Below are positions 41,952 through 48,957 of a DNA stretch of 49,055 nt, in pieces; position 1 is the stretch's first letter, and each line of letters starts with the position of its first letter. Source of the stretch: a virus; IMG/VR virus record IMGVR_UViG_3300032285_000900, positions 1-49,055 of that record; one strand, 5' to 3'. The position numbers were made by a program, and so were the translations under genes. Below the pieces are notes generated by a model. The model saw nothing but the letters and a program-made list of their open reading frames with translations. It did no database searches and had not been told where the DNA came from.

Positions 41952-42244
41952 TGGCAATTGAAACTTATTTTTTAGTAGCAGTAAATGATGATGGAACGTT
42001 CACTACTTACACTGAACTTCCTGCAGAGCCGCTAATTGCGGCAAAGAAGGCGACTAATTTTGATGTGTACCAATCTTGTAAGCAAATTGCGCAAGAGTTT
42101 GACTCACAAATTTTGGTAGATCGTATTACCAGAGCAGTTGTAGCCTCGTTAATGCCGCCAAAAGAGCCTACAACCCCAGATAAAATCAAGGATGCCCTAA
42201 AAGAACGTGGTATTAACCCAGAAAGCAAACAACCAGTCCAATAA
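41951..42244 (+). CDS. Hypothetical protein
   Basis: A 97-aa protein at a TAATG junction. MAIETYFLVAVNDDGTFTTY suggests a small beta domain; the middle is helical (FDVYQSCKQIAQEFDSQILV) and the end Pro/Lys-rich. No family recognised. Confidence 0.6.
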   Translation: MAIETYFLVAVNDDGTFTTYTELPAEPLIAAKKATNFDVYQSCKQIAQEFDSQILVDRITRAVVASLMPPKEPTTPDKIKDALKERGINPESKQPVQ

Positions 42245-42253
42245 ACTAGTTGT

Positions 42254-43153
42254 ATGACTGTTTACGGCAACAACCCAACATCTTATTTCAGCGCACCCAG
42301 CTCAGAGCTAGACCCTAAGTTATTTCAGGGAAGAATGCTACAGAGCTGGGTGCGTACTGGTATACGCAGCGTTCTTATTGATTTCCTACACACTAAGTAT
42401 CGCCACGCAGAGTTGTGGTCGCACCCATGGTTAGCAGGTTCAGGTGTTTCCTATCAGTGGTCAGCAGATAGGCAGCCAGGTGATTTAGATTGCCTAGTAG
42501 GTATTGATTTTGTACAGTTTCGTCAAGCTAACCCAGAGTACAGAGGGTTGACAGACCGAGAGATTGCAGACCAATTAAACGAAGATTTCCATAATGGTTT
42601 GCAACAACAAACTGAAAATTGGAATGGGTATGAATTAACATTTTACGCCCTAACTACAAATGACATTAGAGACATCAAGCCGTATGCCGCATACGATTTA
42701 AAGTATGACGAATGGACAGTAACGCCTAACCCAGTTCAACAGTCGCCAGTTAATTCAACATGGGATTCCATTGTAAACAATGATTATCATGTAGCACAAC
42801 AGGCGCATACTCGATTTAATGCAGCGTTAATTGAGCTAGGAACAAGCCAGGGTGGGCCAAGTAAGCGCAATATTGAGGCACGTTTAGAGGCCGCAGCATC
42901 TCAGGCAACATCATTGTATGAAGAAATTCACGGTGGTAGAGGCAATGCCTTTTCTCCTATGGGCCAAGGATATGGTGATTTTTATAATTACCGTTGGCAG
43001 GGCGGAAAGAAGTCTGGAGCCATTGATTTGCTGAGAAACATTAAAAAGTATGTTGAATCATCACGTTTAAGTAACGACAAAAATGTGTACGGAGTAGACT
43101 TACCTGATTACAACACGTTAGTACGACGTGCCGCAACCTACAGGAGTAACTAA
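42254..43153 (+). CDS. Nucleotidyltransferase-like protein
   Basis: A 299-aa protein. After a helical start, HPWLAGSGVSYQWSADRQPG, DLDCLVGIDFVQFRQANPEY gives Gly62-Ser63-Gly64 and Asp77-x-Asp79, the GS...DxD signature of the pol-beta type nucleotidyltransferase fold. NWNGYELTFYALTTNDIRDI continues the sheet, and YADF-like GYGDFYNYRWQGGKKSGAID and LPDYNTLVRRAATYRSN close the protein. Similar proteins are conserved in actinophages (recalled). The substrate is unknown. Its stop TAA leads directly into the Cys-rich gene. Confidence 0.6.
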   Translation: MTVYGNNPTSYFSAPSSELDPKLFQGRMLQSWVRTGIRSVLIDFLHTKYRHAELWSHPWLAGSGVSYQWSADRQPGDLDCLVGIDFVQFRQANPEYRGLTDREIADQLNEDFHNGLQQQTENWNGYELTFYALTTNDIRDIKPYAAYDLKYDEWTVTPNPVQQSPVNSTWDSIVNNDYHVAQQAHTRFNAALIELGTSQGGPSKRNIEARLEAAASQATSLYEEIHGGRGNAFSPMGQGYGDFYNYRWQGGKKSGAIDLLRNIKKYVESSRLSNDKNVYGVDLPDYNTLVRRAATYRSN

Positions 43154-43248
43154 TTTCGCTAAAAGATACATGCCACAAATGTGGGCATGAATTATACAAA
43201 GACATTTGCACAGCTGATAACTGCAGATGTGATTGTTACGAGGACTAA
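43153..43248 (+). CDS. 31-aa Cys-rich zinc peptide with apparent ATT start
   Basis: Between 43153 and 43248 one frame encodes SLKDTCHKCGHELYKDIC, then TADNCRCDCYED: six Cys and two His in 31 residues, clearly non-random. There is no ATG, GTG or TTG in it. ATT at 43153 overlaps the upstream stop exactly as ATG does at the TAATG junctions elsewhere (here TAATT), and AGGAG lies six bases upstream (43142-43146). An ATT start is rare but known (infC). Four bases separate its stop from the HAD gene. Confidence 0.6.
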   Translation: MSLKDTCHKCGHELYKDICTADNCRCDCYED

Positions 43249-43251
43249 CAT

Positions 43252-43737
43252 ATGCACATTTTGGTAGACGTAGACGGTGTATTAAGAGGCACAAGTAACG
43301 AACCAATTCCTACTGGAATTATTATGGTTGGTACGTTATCTGTGTATAACACGCTAACTTTTATGGGTGCAGAGCCCGAAGAATCCTTAGAGCAATGGTT
43401 GAACGCCAACAAAATAGTTGATTATGACCGAATTGTTGACTCACGAGTATCCCTAGAGGGAGAAGACCTAGCCCATAGACAGATTCGTTTAGTGCGTAGT
43501 AGAGGGCCATTAGATTTATTTATCACTAATAACCCTAATCTGTGGGCATTTGCGTTTGAGTTAGGCATTCCTAGTGCCATGTTTGGTGTACCAAGTTACA
43601 CCAGAGTTGAGTTCAGACCAGATGCACCTAAAAAAGTGCGTGCATGGAATCAGATTGAGTCCGAAATTCAAAAGCAAAATGAATTACGAACCAAAGATGC
43701 ACGTTTAAGCCGCACAGAAAGCCTCAATTTCGAGTGA
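43252..43737 (+). CDS. HAD-like phosphatase
   Basis: A 161-aa protein (site CGAGGA before ATG 43252). HILVDVDGVLRGTSNEP has the HAD nucleophile motif Asp6-x-Asp8-G; LDLFITNNPNLWAFAFELGI is motif II-like (a Thr at the end of a strand). Motif III/IV is less clear. A small phosphatase or nucleotidase is likely. It sits in the 41-45 kb module; its stop overlaps the GTG of the next gene. Confidence 0.7.
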   Translation: MHILVDVDGVLRGTSNEPIPTGIIMVGTLSVYNTLTFMGAEPEESLEQWLNANKIVDYDRIVDSRVSLEGEDLAHRQIRLVRSRGPLDLFITNNPNLWAFAFELGIPSAMFGVPSYTRVEFRPDAPKKVRAWNQIESEIQKQNELRTKDARLSRTESLNFE

Positions 43738-45233
43738 TTATATTTTCTGGTGTTGAAATACCTTCAAATAGAACGTTATTAGAGCGTAGTGGCGCAACAA
43801 ACGTAATGTTGTCTTACTGGGGCCTACGTAAGCGTGGATTACCAAAGACAAAGCCGTATTTAATAGGGGAACATTTCCTACCAGGTATGAAAGTATGGGT
43901 TGACGCAGGGGCAACTCAGGCAGACCAGGCAAATTTATCCAGAGCTGAGCTAATGGATTACGCTGCCGATTACGAAGAGTTTATTGCGTTAAATTATGAC
44001 CGTATTGAAGGATTTGTAGAGTTTGATAGTCAAGTATTGGGGTTAAATACCGTCATACAAAACCGTGGTGTGTATGAAAATGATCCAAAGTTATGGGTTG
44101 TTTGGAGAGAAACATACGGGATTGGGGCCCTTAGATCCTGGTCAGCTCAGTATCACAACATTGCGATTCCACATGAAACAGTGGAGTCAATGACCACATT
44201 GTCAGGTGTTATTAGAGGCATAAAGACGCAGAATGATGTTAATTTTCATGGGTTAGCAATGGCCAAGCCAGATAACTTAAGGCAGATTCCATTCACCAGC
44301 ACCACTACATTATCGTGGTTATCACCAATGCGTAGAGGTGAAACAATTATTTGGGATGGCAGCAAGTTAGTTCGTTATCCTAAGAAAATGAAAGACCAAG
44401 CACGGCCTCGTTATAAGGGTATTGTGTCTAGTGCGGGATTAGATTTTCACAAGTTTATTTCAGACGATACATTAGAGGCCACAAGAGTCGCAGTATGGTC
44501 CTATTTACAGTTAGAGGCAAATATGGATAAGAATAAGCCAGACCTAAAGTTCATCCAAGGTGGTAAAAAGGAGCCTATGTTATCTGATAATAACGATGAC
44601 ACCCTGTATACCAGTTTGATGGAAATGGATGGGTACCTTTCTAATAACAGTGTGGATACAGTGCGGAAACAAGAACGTACTGAAGTGGTCCAAAGAGACC
44701 CACAAGAGATGACCCAAATGCCCGTTTTTGGGTTCCAAATGAAGACCATTGTTGAGAATGAAGATGGTCGAGATGTACTAAAAGATGTGCCAGTAGTACA
44801 GTCTAAAACAGCCAGTTTAAGACAGTGTAATACCTGTTTTGTAGCAGCAAATTGCCCAGCATTTAAAGACGATAACACCTGTGCATTTAACCTGCCAATT
44901 GAGGTAAAAACACCAGAACAACTAAAGGCAATGAATACCGCATTATTGGAGATGCAGGCCCAGAGAGTAGCATTTATGCGGTATGCAGAGGAAATGAACG
45001 GCGGATACGCAGATCCAAATGTGTCGCAGGAGATGGACCGTTATTTCAAAATGTTAGAGAGCATGAAGAAGTTAGATGAGCAAAAAGAGTTCATCCAAAT
45101 CACTGCTCAGAAGTCAGCTTCCCAGGGAATGTTGAGCGCAATTTTTGGAGATAAAGTACAAGCGTTAAAGGAACAACAGCAGGGGTTATCTGAGCAACAA
45201 ACAACCCATATTATCCGTAATACAATCGAGTAG
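43734..45233 (+). CDS. Large conserved protein, possible TGT/DpdA-like barrel with C-terminal Cys cluster
   Basis: A 499-aa protein with GTG start (GTGA overlap). The N-terminal half reads like an alpha/beta barrel: MIIFSGVEIPSNRTLLERSG, LPGMKVWVDAGATQADQ, YEEFIALNYDRIEGFVEFDS and FTSTTTLSWLSPMRRGETI. This order ('lvDsGA', 'd.y..lD', 'hs.dSt.Wl') is similar to phage tRNA-guanine-transglycosylase/DpdA-type proteins, though the motifs are altered and no other deazaguanine genes are seen. Residues 365-383 carry four Cys (C365-x2-C368-x5-C374-x8-C383), then helices. Function is inferred weakly; a terminator follows. Confidence 0.5.
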   Translation: MIIFSGVEIPSNRTLLERSGATNVMLSYWGLRKRGLPKTKPYLIGEHFLPGMKVWVDAGATQADQANLSRAELMDYAADYEEFIALNYDRIEGFVEFDSQVLGLNTVIQNRGVYENDPKLWVVWRETYGIGALRSWSAQYHNIAIPHETVESMTTLSGVIRGIKTQNDVNFHGLAMAKPDNLRQIPFTSTTTLSWLSPMRRGETIIWDGSKLVRYPKKMKDQARPRYKGIVSSAGLDFHKFISDDTLEATRVAVWSYLQLEANMDKNKPDLKFIQGGKKEPMLSDNNDDTLYTSLMEMDGYLSNNSVDTVRKQERTEVVQRDPQEMTQMPVFGFQMKTIVENEDGRDVLKDVPVVQSKTASLRQCNTCFVAANCPAFKDDNTCAFNLPIEVKTPEQLKAMNTALLEMQAQRVAFMRYAEEMNGGYADPNVSQEMDRYFKMLESMKKLDEQKEFIQITAQKSASQGMLSAIFGDKVQALKEQQQGLSEQQTTHIIRNTIE

Positions 45234-45249
45234 TGTTATCTGATAATAA

Positions 45250-45286
45250 GCCCCCATCATATTGAGAGTATGGTGGGGGTTATTTT
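45250..45286 (+). terminator. Intrinsic terminator after the 41-45 kb module
   Basis: CCCCCATCATA (45251-45261), seven-base loop, TATGGTGGGGG (45269-45279), with one G-T pair, followed by TTATTTTAT. It ends transcription before nrdJ. Confidence 0.85.
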
Positions 45287-45294
45287 ATGGGTAT

Positions 45295-45324
45295 TTGACG
45301 AAGTTAGCAGATACCCTGTAGAGT
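45295..45324 (+). promoter_or_regulatory. Probable nrdJ promoter
   Basis: TTGACG (45295-45300), an 18-base spacer and TAGAGT (45319-45324). It lies between the terminator and nrdJ, the only place for an independent promoter. The -10 box is only moderate. Confidence 0.5.
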
Positions 45325-45344
45325 AAATTGAGTCACAATAGATG

Positions 45345-45368
45345 TACCCCCAAATCGGGGGGTATTTT
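45345..45368 (+). promoter_or_regulatory. GC-rich leader hairpin with T-run before nrdJ
   Basis: TACCCCC (45345-45351), loop of about five or six bases, GGGGGGTA (45357-45364) and TTTT. It looks like a short intrinsic terminator, placed after the probable promoter and 27 bases before ATG 45396, so it may act as an attenuator. Confidence 0.5.
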
Positions 45369-45395
45369 AAGAAAACAACAAATAGGTGGTATTTT

Positions 45396-47432
45396 ATGAC
45401 GAATTTTTCGTTCCAGTTGGCGGCCGAATGGGTCGCCCAATACAAGGACAAGAAACCACCATTTGGCTACGCAGACGTAGCAGGAAACTCCGTAGGTGAG
45501 ATTACATTCCTCCGTACTTACAGCCGTAAGAAGCCAGATGGAACCAAGGAGACATGGGCTGAGGTGTGTGAGCGTGTAATCAACGGTATGTATTCGTTGC
45601 AGAAGGACCACGCAAAGCAGAACCGTTTGCCATGGAGCGACGCAAAAGCCGCTGCTAGTGCAAAGGAAGCATTTGACCGTTTGTTTAACCTAAAGTGGAC
45701 ACCACCAGGTCGTGGGCTATGGGTTATGGGAACATCAATCGTAAACGAACAAAAGAACAGTGCTGCATTGCAGAACTGTGCGTTTGTTTCGACAAAGGAG
45801 ATGACCAAGGATAACCCAGCAAAGCCATTTGCATTTTTGATGGAAGCATCCATGTTGGGTGTTGGCGTAGGTTTTGATGACAAGGGTGCGGATAAAGGAT
45901 TTGAAATCTACCAGCCATTAGAGTACAGCGACTATAACATCCCTGATACTCGTGAAGGTTGGGCGGAGTCAACTGCCGCATTAATTAATTCGTATTTAAA
46001 GCCAAACCAGAAGCGTTGGGAATTTAACTACGACCAGATTCGACCATACGGAGCTCCTATTGCAACATTTGGTGGTGTAGCTGCAGGACCAGATCCTTTA
46101 ATCAAGTTGCACAACTACATTCGCAATATGTTTGAAGGACGCAAGGGAGAAAAGATCACCCGAGTAGATATCGCTGATATTGGCAACATGATTGGTGTCT
46201 GTGTAGTTTCGGGTAACGTTCGTCGTTCTGCTGAGCTACTAATTGGGCAGATTGATGACCAAGACTTCCTTAACCTAAAGAACGCAGAGCGTTTCCCAGA
46301 GCGTAATTCATACGATTCAGAAACACCTGGTTGGGCATGGATGTCAAACAACTCTGTTGAAGTTGGTGTAGGAACAGATTTTAATCCTATTGTTGATGGA
46401 ATTGTACGCAATGGTGAGCCAGGCGTAATCTGGATGGATATGTCTCGTAAGTATGGTCGTCTTGCAGACGGTGTGAACAACAAGGACTGGCGTGTGTCTG
46501 GGTACAACCCTTGCGCAGAGCAGAGCCTTGAGTCCTATGAGATGTGTACTCTGGTAGAAACCTACTTGAACCGTCACGATTCATTAGAGGATTTTAAGCG
46601 TACCTTGAAGTTTGCATACTTGTACGCTAAGACAGTTACACTACTGCCTACACACTGGGAAGAGACTAACGCTATTATGCAGAGGAACCGTCGTATCGGA
46701 ACTTCTATTAGTGGCGTTGCTAATTTTGCTGATAACCGTGGCATGCAGACACTTCGTGAGTGGATGGATGAAGGTTATGGAGTAGTTAAGGGTTATGACC
46801 AAACATACAGTGAGTGGTTAGGTATCCGTGAGTCTGTAAAGATGACTACAGTAAAGCCTTCGGGAACTGTATCTATTCTTGCTGGTGAAAGCCCAGGCGT
46901 TCACTGGACTGCAGGTGGTAAGTACTTCAAGCGTGCTATTCGTTTTGCTAACAACGAGCCTATGCTTGAGTTATTTAAAATGGCTAACTACACTATTGAG
47001 CCAGCTTCTGAATCTCCTACAACCACTTCGGTTGTTTACTTCCCTATCAAGAGTGACGCTTCACGTTCAGAAAAAGACGTAAGTATCTATGAGAAGATGG
47101 CTCTAGCAGCACAGGCTCAGCGTTACTGGTCAGATAATTCTGTATCTGTAACTATTACTTTTGATACAGAGAAGGAATCGGATGCTATTGGTACTGTATT
47201 ACACATGTACGATGGCCAGATGAAGACCGTATCGTTCTTGCCTATGGGCAACCACGTTTACCCTCAAATGCCTTACACCCAGATTACTGAGGAAGAATAC
47301 TTGGCTTATGAGGCTTCTCTATTCCCTATTGACTTTGCTGGTGTATACGCTGGTATGGCTCTAGACGCTATTGGAGAGGCTTACTGTACTACGGACGCCT
47401 GTGAGATCAAGCTCATTAAGGAGAACGTGTAG
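45396..47432 (+). CDS. nrdJ: Adenosylcobalamin-dependent ribonucleotide reductase (class II, monomeric)
   Basis: A 678-aa enzyme. ATG 45396 has AGGTGG upstream; the earlier in-frame ATG at 45342 lies at the edge of the leader hairpin. It has FGYADVAGNSVGEITFLRTY at the start, CAFVS with Cys128, NPCAEQ with Cys373 (thiyl site) and Cys384 eleven residues later, as in Lactobacillus RTPR Cys408/419, the KPSGTVSILAG motif, and a terminal Cys664-x4-Cys669 pair for re-reduction. It makes deoxynucleotides from ribonucleotides with B12. Codon use changes within the gene (see findings). NrdH follows with a TAGTG overlap. Confidence 0.93.
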   Translation: MTNFSFQLAAEWVAQYKDKKPPFGYADVAGNSVGEITFLRTYSRKKPDGTKETWAEVCERVINGMYSLQKDHAKQNRLPWSDAKAAASAKEAFDRLFNLKWTPPGRGLWVMGTSIVNEQKNSAALQNCAFVSTKEMTKDNPAKPFAFLMEASMLGVGVGFDDKGADKGFEIYQPLEYSDYNIPDTREGWAESTAALINSYLKPNQKRWEFNYDQIRPYGAPIATFGGVAAGPDPLIKLHNYIRNMFEGRKGEKITRVDIADIGNMIGVCVVSGNVRRSAELLIGQIDDQDFLNLKNAERFPERNSYDSETPGWAWMSNNSVEVGVGTDFNPIVDGIVRNGEPGVIWMDMSRKYGRLADGVNNKDWRVSGYNPCAEQSLESYEMCTLVETYLNRHDSLEDFKRTLKFAYLYAKTVTLLPTHWEETNAIMQRNRRIGTSISGVANFADNRGMQTLREWMDEGYGVVKGYDQTYSEWLGIRESVKMTTVKPSGTVSILAGESPGVHWTAGGKYFKRAIRFANNEPMLELFKMANYTIEPASESPTTTSVVYFPIKSDASRSEKDVSIYEKMALAAQAQRYWSDNSVSVTITFDTEKESDAIGTVLHMYDGQMKTVSFLPMGNHVYPQMPYTQITEEEYLAYEASLFPIDFAGVYAGMALDAIGEAYCTTDACEIKLIKENV

Positions 47433-47653
47433 TGGTTACTGTTTATAGCAACCCTAACTGCGTACAGTGTGAGCAAACTAAAAAGTTTCTCACTCTAAAG
47501 GGAGTAGAGTTTGAGTCTAAGATGATTAGTGATAGCCCTGAAGTGTTTCCTATTATCGAGGCCAACAACTACACCTCAGCACCTGTAGTAGTTACTGAAG
47601 ATAGCTCTTGGTCTGGATTCCGTTTAGATAAACTAAACGAACTAACTAAATAG
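47432..47653 (+). CDS. nrdH: NrdH-like glutaredoxin
   Basis: A 73-aa redoxin. VTVYSNPNCVQCEQTKKFLT has the CxxC site (CVQC), and NNYTSAPVVVTEDSSWSGFR the cis-Pro and WSGF motif typical of NrdH. It would re-reduce the C-terminal cysteines of NrdJ. GTG start in a TAGTG overlap with nrdJ. Confidence 0.9.
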   Translation: MVTVYSNPNCVQCEQTKKFLTLKGVEFESKMISDSPEVFPIIEANNYTSAPVVVTEDSSWSGFRLDKLNELTK

Positions 47654-47662
47654 CAAAGCATA

Positions 47663-47699
47663 AAAGGCCCCCAGCACTTTGTTTGTGTTGGGGGCCTTT
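47663..47699 (+). terminator. Bidirectional terminator between nrdH and the minus-strand operon
   Basis: AAAGGCCCCCAGCAC (47663-47677), loop of seven, GTGTTGGGGGCCTTT (47685-47699): a 15-bp stem with one wobble pair. On the minus strand it is followed by a T-rich stretch; on the plus strand the tail is weaker. It sits between convergent genes. Confidence 0.85.
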
Positions 47700-47707
47700 G
47701 CTATTGC

Positions 47708-47980
47708 TTACTTAAGCGGTATGGAGATTAGCTTCATCTTGCGCTTAATATTCTTACGTTCGAACTCAGTGGTTCCTCCCCAAATACCGTACTCATTGTT
47801 GTGTAATGCTACGGTTAAACACTCATTGATAATGGGGCAAGTAGCGCACACTGCCTTTAATTCTGCTACTTTTTTACGGTTGATTGGTCCTTCTGGGAAG
47901 AACTCGTTTACATCCATATCTTTACAAGCGGCTTTATCTAGCTCACCTGAGTCTAATGAATATACTGTTGACTTAATCAT
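47708..47980 (-). CDS. WhiB-family regulator (canonical)
   Basis: A 90-aa protein. DKAACKDMDVNEFFPEGP, then AVCATCPIINECL and NEYGIWGGTTEFER, with Cys19, Cys45, Cys48 and Cys54 in the standard C...C-x2-C-x5-C arrangement for a 4Fe-4S cluster and the GIWGG turn. WhiB proteins are confined to Actinobacteria and their phages and bind sigma factor. It is the last gene of a minus-strand operon; TAATG junction with the HicA-like gene. Confidence 0.92.
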   Translation of the reverse strand: MIKSTVYSLDSGELDKAACKDMDVNEFFPEGPINRKKVAELKAVCATCPIINECLTVALHNNEYGIWGGTTEFERKNIKRKMKLISIPLK

Positions 47981-48195
47981 TACTTCCCTTTCTTAGTTAT
48001 CTCAAGAAATCCATTAATCTTTAGATCCCTCTTGAGATTCTTTATTGCCCTGTGGTCTGATGGGCTATATGCGCTAAAGAAGAATCTTCCTAAAGGAGAT
48101 ACCCATTTGTAATGGTGTCCTTTGGTCATCTCTACTTCCCAGCCTTGGTTTTTTGCTTCCTTTATGAGATTAGCAAACTCTTTATTGCTACTCAT
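47980..48195 (-). CDS. HicA-like protein
   Basis: A 71-aa protein. LIKEAKNQGWEVEMTKGHHY, then KWVSPLGRFFFSAYSPSDHR and AIKNLKRDLKINGF is the HicA-type double-stranded-RNA-binding fold: a helix, 'GW.v..tkGsHyk...p.G' with the catalytic-type His, and a helix. HicA toxins degrade mRNA and are paired with HicB antitoxin; no HicB is adjacent. It may be a solitary or altered member. ATGA overlap with the upstream peptide gene. Confidence 0.72.
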   Translation of the reverse strand: MSSNKEFANLIKEAKNQGWEVEMTKGHHYKWVSPLGRFFFSAYSPSDHRAIKNLKRDLKINGFLEITKKGK

Positions 48196-48287
48196 TTACC
48201 GCTCCAACGAACAATGATTACAGCAAGAGCCATAACCGCCAGGGTTAGAACTGTTTCGCATACATATAGTGTTGATACATCGGTCAT
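48192..48287 (-). CDS. 31-aa single-span membrane peptide
   Basis: MTDVSTLYVCETVLTLAVMA, then LAVIIVRWSGK. One hydrophobic span of about 18 residues with a basic C-terminal end. AGGA lies about ten bases upstream, and its TGA overlaps the HicA-like ATG (ATGA), so translation is likely. Function unknown. Confidence 0.6.
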   Translation of the reverse strand: MTDVSTLYVCETVLTLAVMALAVIIVRWSGK

Positions 48288-48303
48288 AGTTTTATTTTCC
48301 TTT

Positions 48304-48807
48304 TTATAGTGGCCATATATAATCATAGCCAGTGGGTGTGACACCAGAATCTTCTGGCCAGTTAAACTGACTATACCATTTATAATCTTTCACAAGCAAA
48401 GCCTTACGATGACTTGACGCAATTTCTTCGAATAGAGATTGGTCTGCCATCCACTGAGGTGCGCTTGCATTGTCTGTAGATAGCTGCATTAGTAAGGCCA
48501 GGTTATGTGACTTAGTTACTGTGCTATGTAGTTTTTCTCGTAGAGTGCTTTTGAAACCACGATGCTTCCATTCACGAACCATTGCTTGCGCATACAAATA
48601 CAGCGCAGCCTCATTACCACGCCACATCTTTACTGCTGGATGGTTAACCCAACCTTTGGGCTTACGTGGGTTACCTTCGGGGTCTATCTCTAGTAACACC
48701 ATAAGAATTTGCCAGGCTTCTAGCGCTTGCTTATGCAACCGTTTGTTGTCTATTATTTCGGCTATCTTATTTGGATCTGTTGTTGCTAATGGTATGAACG
48801 TTTGCAT
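48304..48807 (-). CDS. MSMEG_6728/Pyr_excise-like protein
   Basis: A 167-aa protein. MQTFIPLATTDPNKIAEIID, NKRLHKQALEAWQILMVLLE and GWVNHPAVKMWRGNEAALYL follow the MSMEG_6728-type pattern ('MQTFlPy.d......lD.kRL.KQ..E...il......GW.nHPav.MWrG...aL..Y'). That family is linked to pyrimidine-dimer glycosylases by Pfam Pyr_excise, which would suggest repair of UV damage; activity of this member is unproven. TAATG junction upstream. Confidence 0.72.
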   Translation of the reverse strand: MQTFIPLATTDPNKIAEIIDNKRLHKQALEAWQILMVLLEIDPEGNPRKPKGWVNHPAVKMWRGNEAALYLYAQAMVREWKHRGFKSTLREKLHSTVTKSHNLALLMQLSTDNASAPQWMADQSLFEEIASSHRKALLVKDYKWYSQFNWPEDSGVTPTGYDYIWPL

Positions 48808-48953
48808 TAGTCCCTCTCTACATCCCAGTTAACTTGCTTGATGGTGCCAGCACCATTTTCAATTAGTTCTTGTACTTGACTATCAGTCAAATCTACATCT
48901 GACCATAGTTTGTACACAATTTCTTTTGATACCCAGTAATAGTTATCACTCAT
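48807..48953 (-). CDS. Short hypothetical protein
   Basis: A 48-aa gene (MSDNYYWVSKEIVYKLWSDV, then DLTDSQVQELIENGAGTIKQ, VNWDVERD). Its stop shares a base with the start of the next minus-strand gene, the same TAATG arrangement as elsewhere. It ends in an acidic tail. Function unknown. Confidence 0.6.
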   Translation of the reverse strand: MSDNYYWVSKEIVYKLWSDVDLTDSQVQELIENGAGTIKQVNWDVERD

Positions 48954-48957
48954 TTAG

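Noticed and set aside
45342-45395. Earlier in-frame ATG at 45342 as the nrdJ start (18 extra residues)
   Set aside because: It lies next to and inside the leader hairpin, has no ribosome-binding site, and the family N-terminus begins near 45396.
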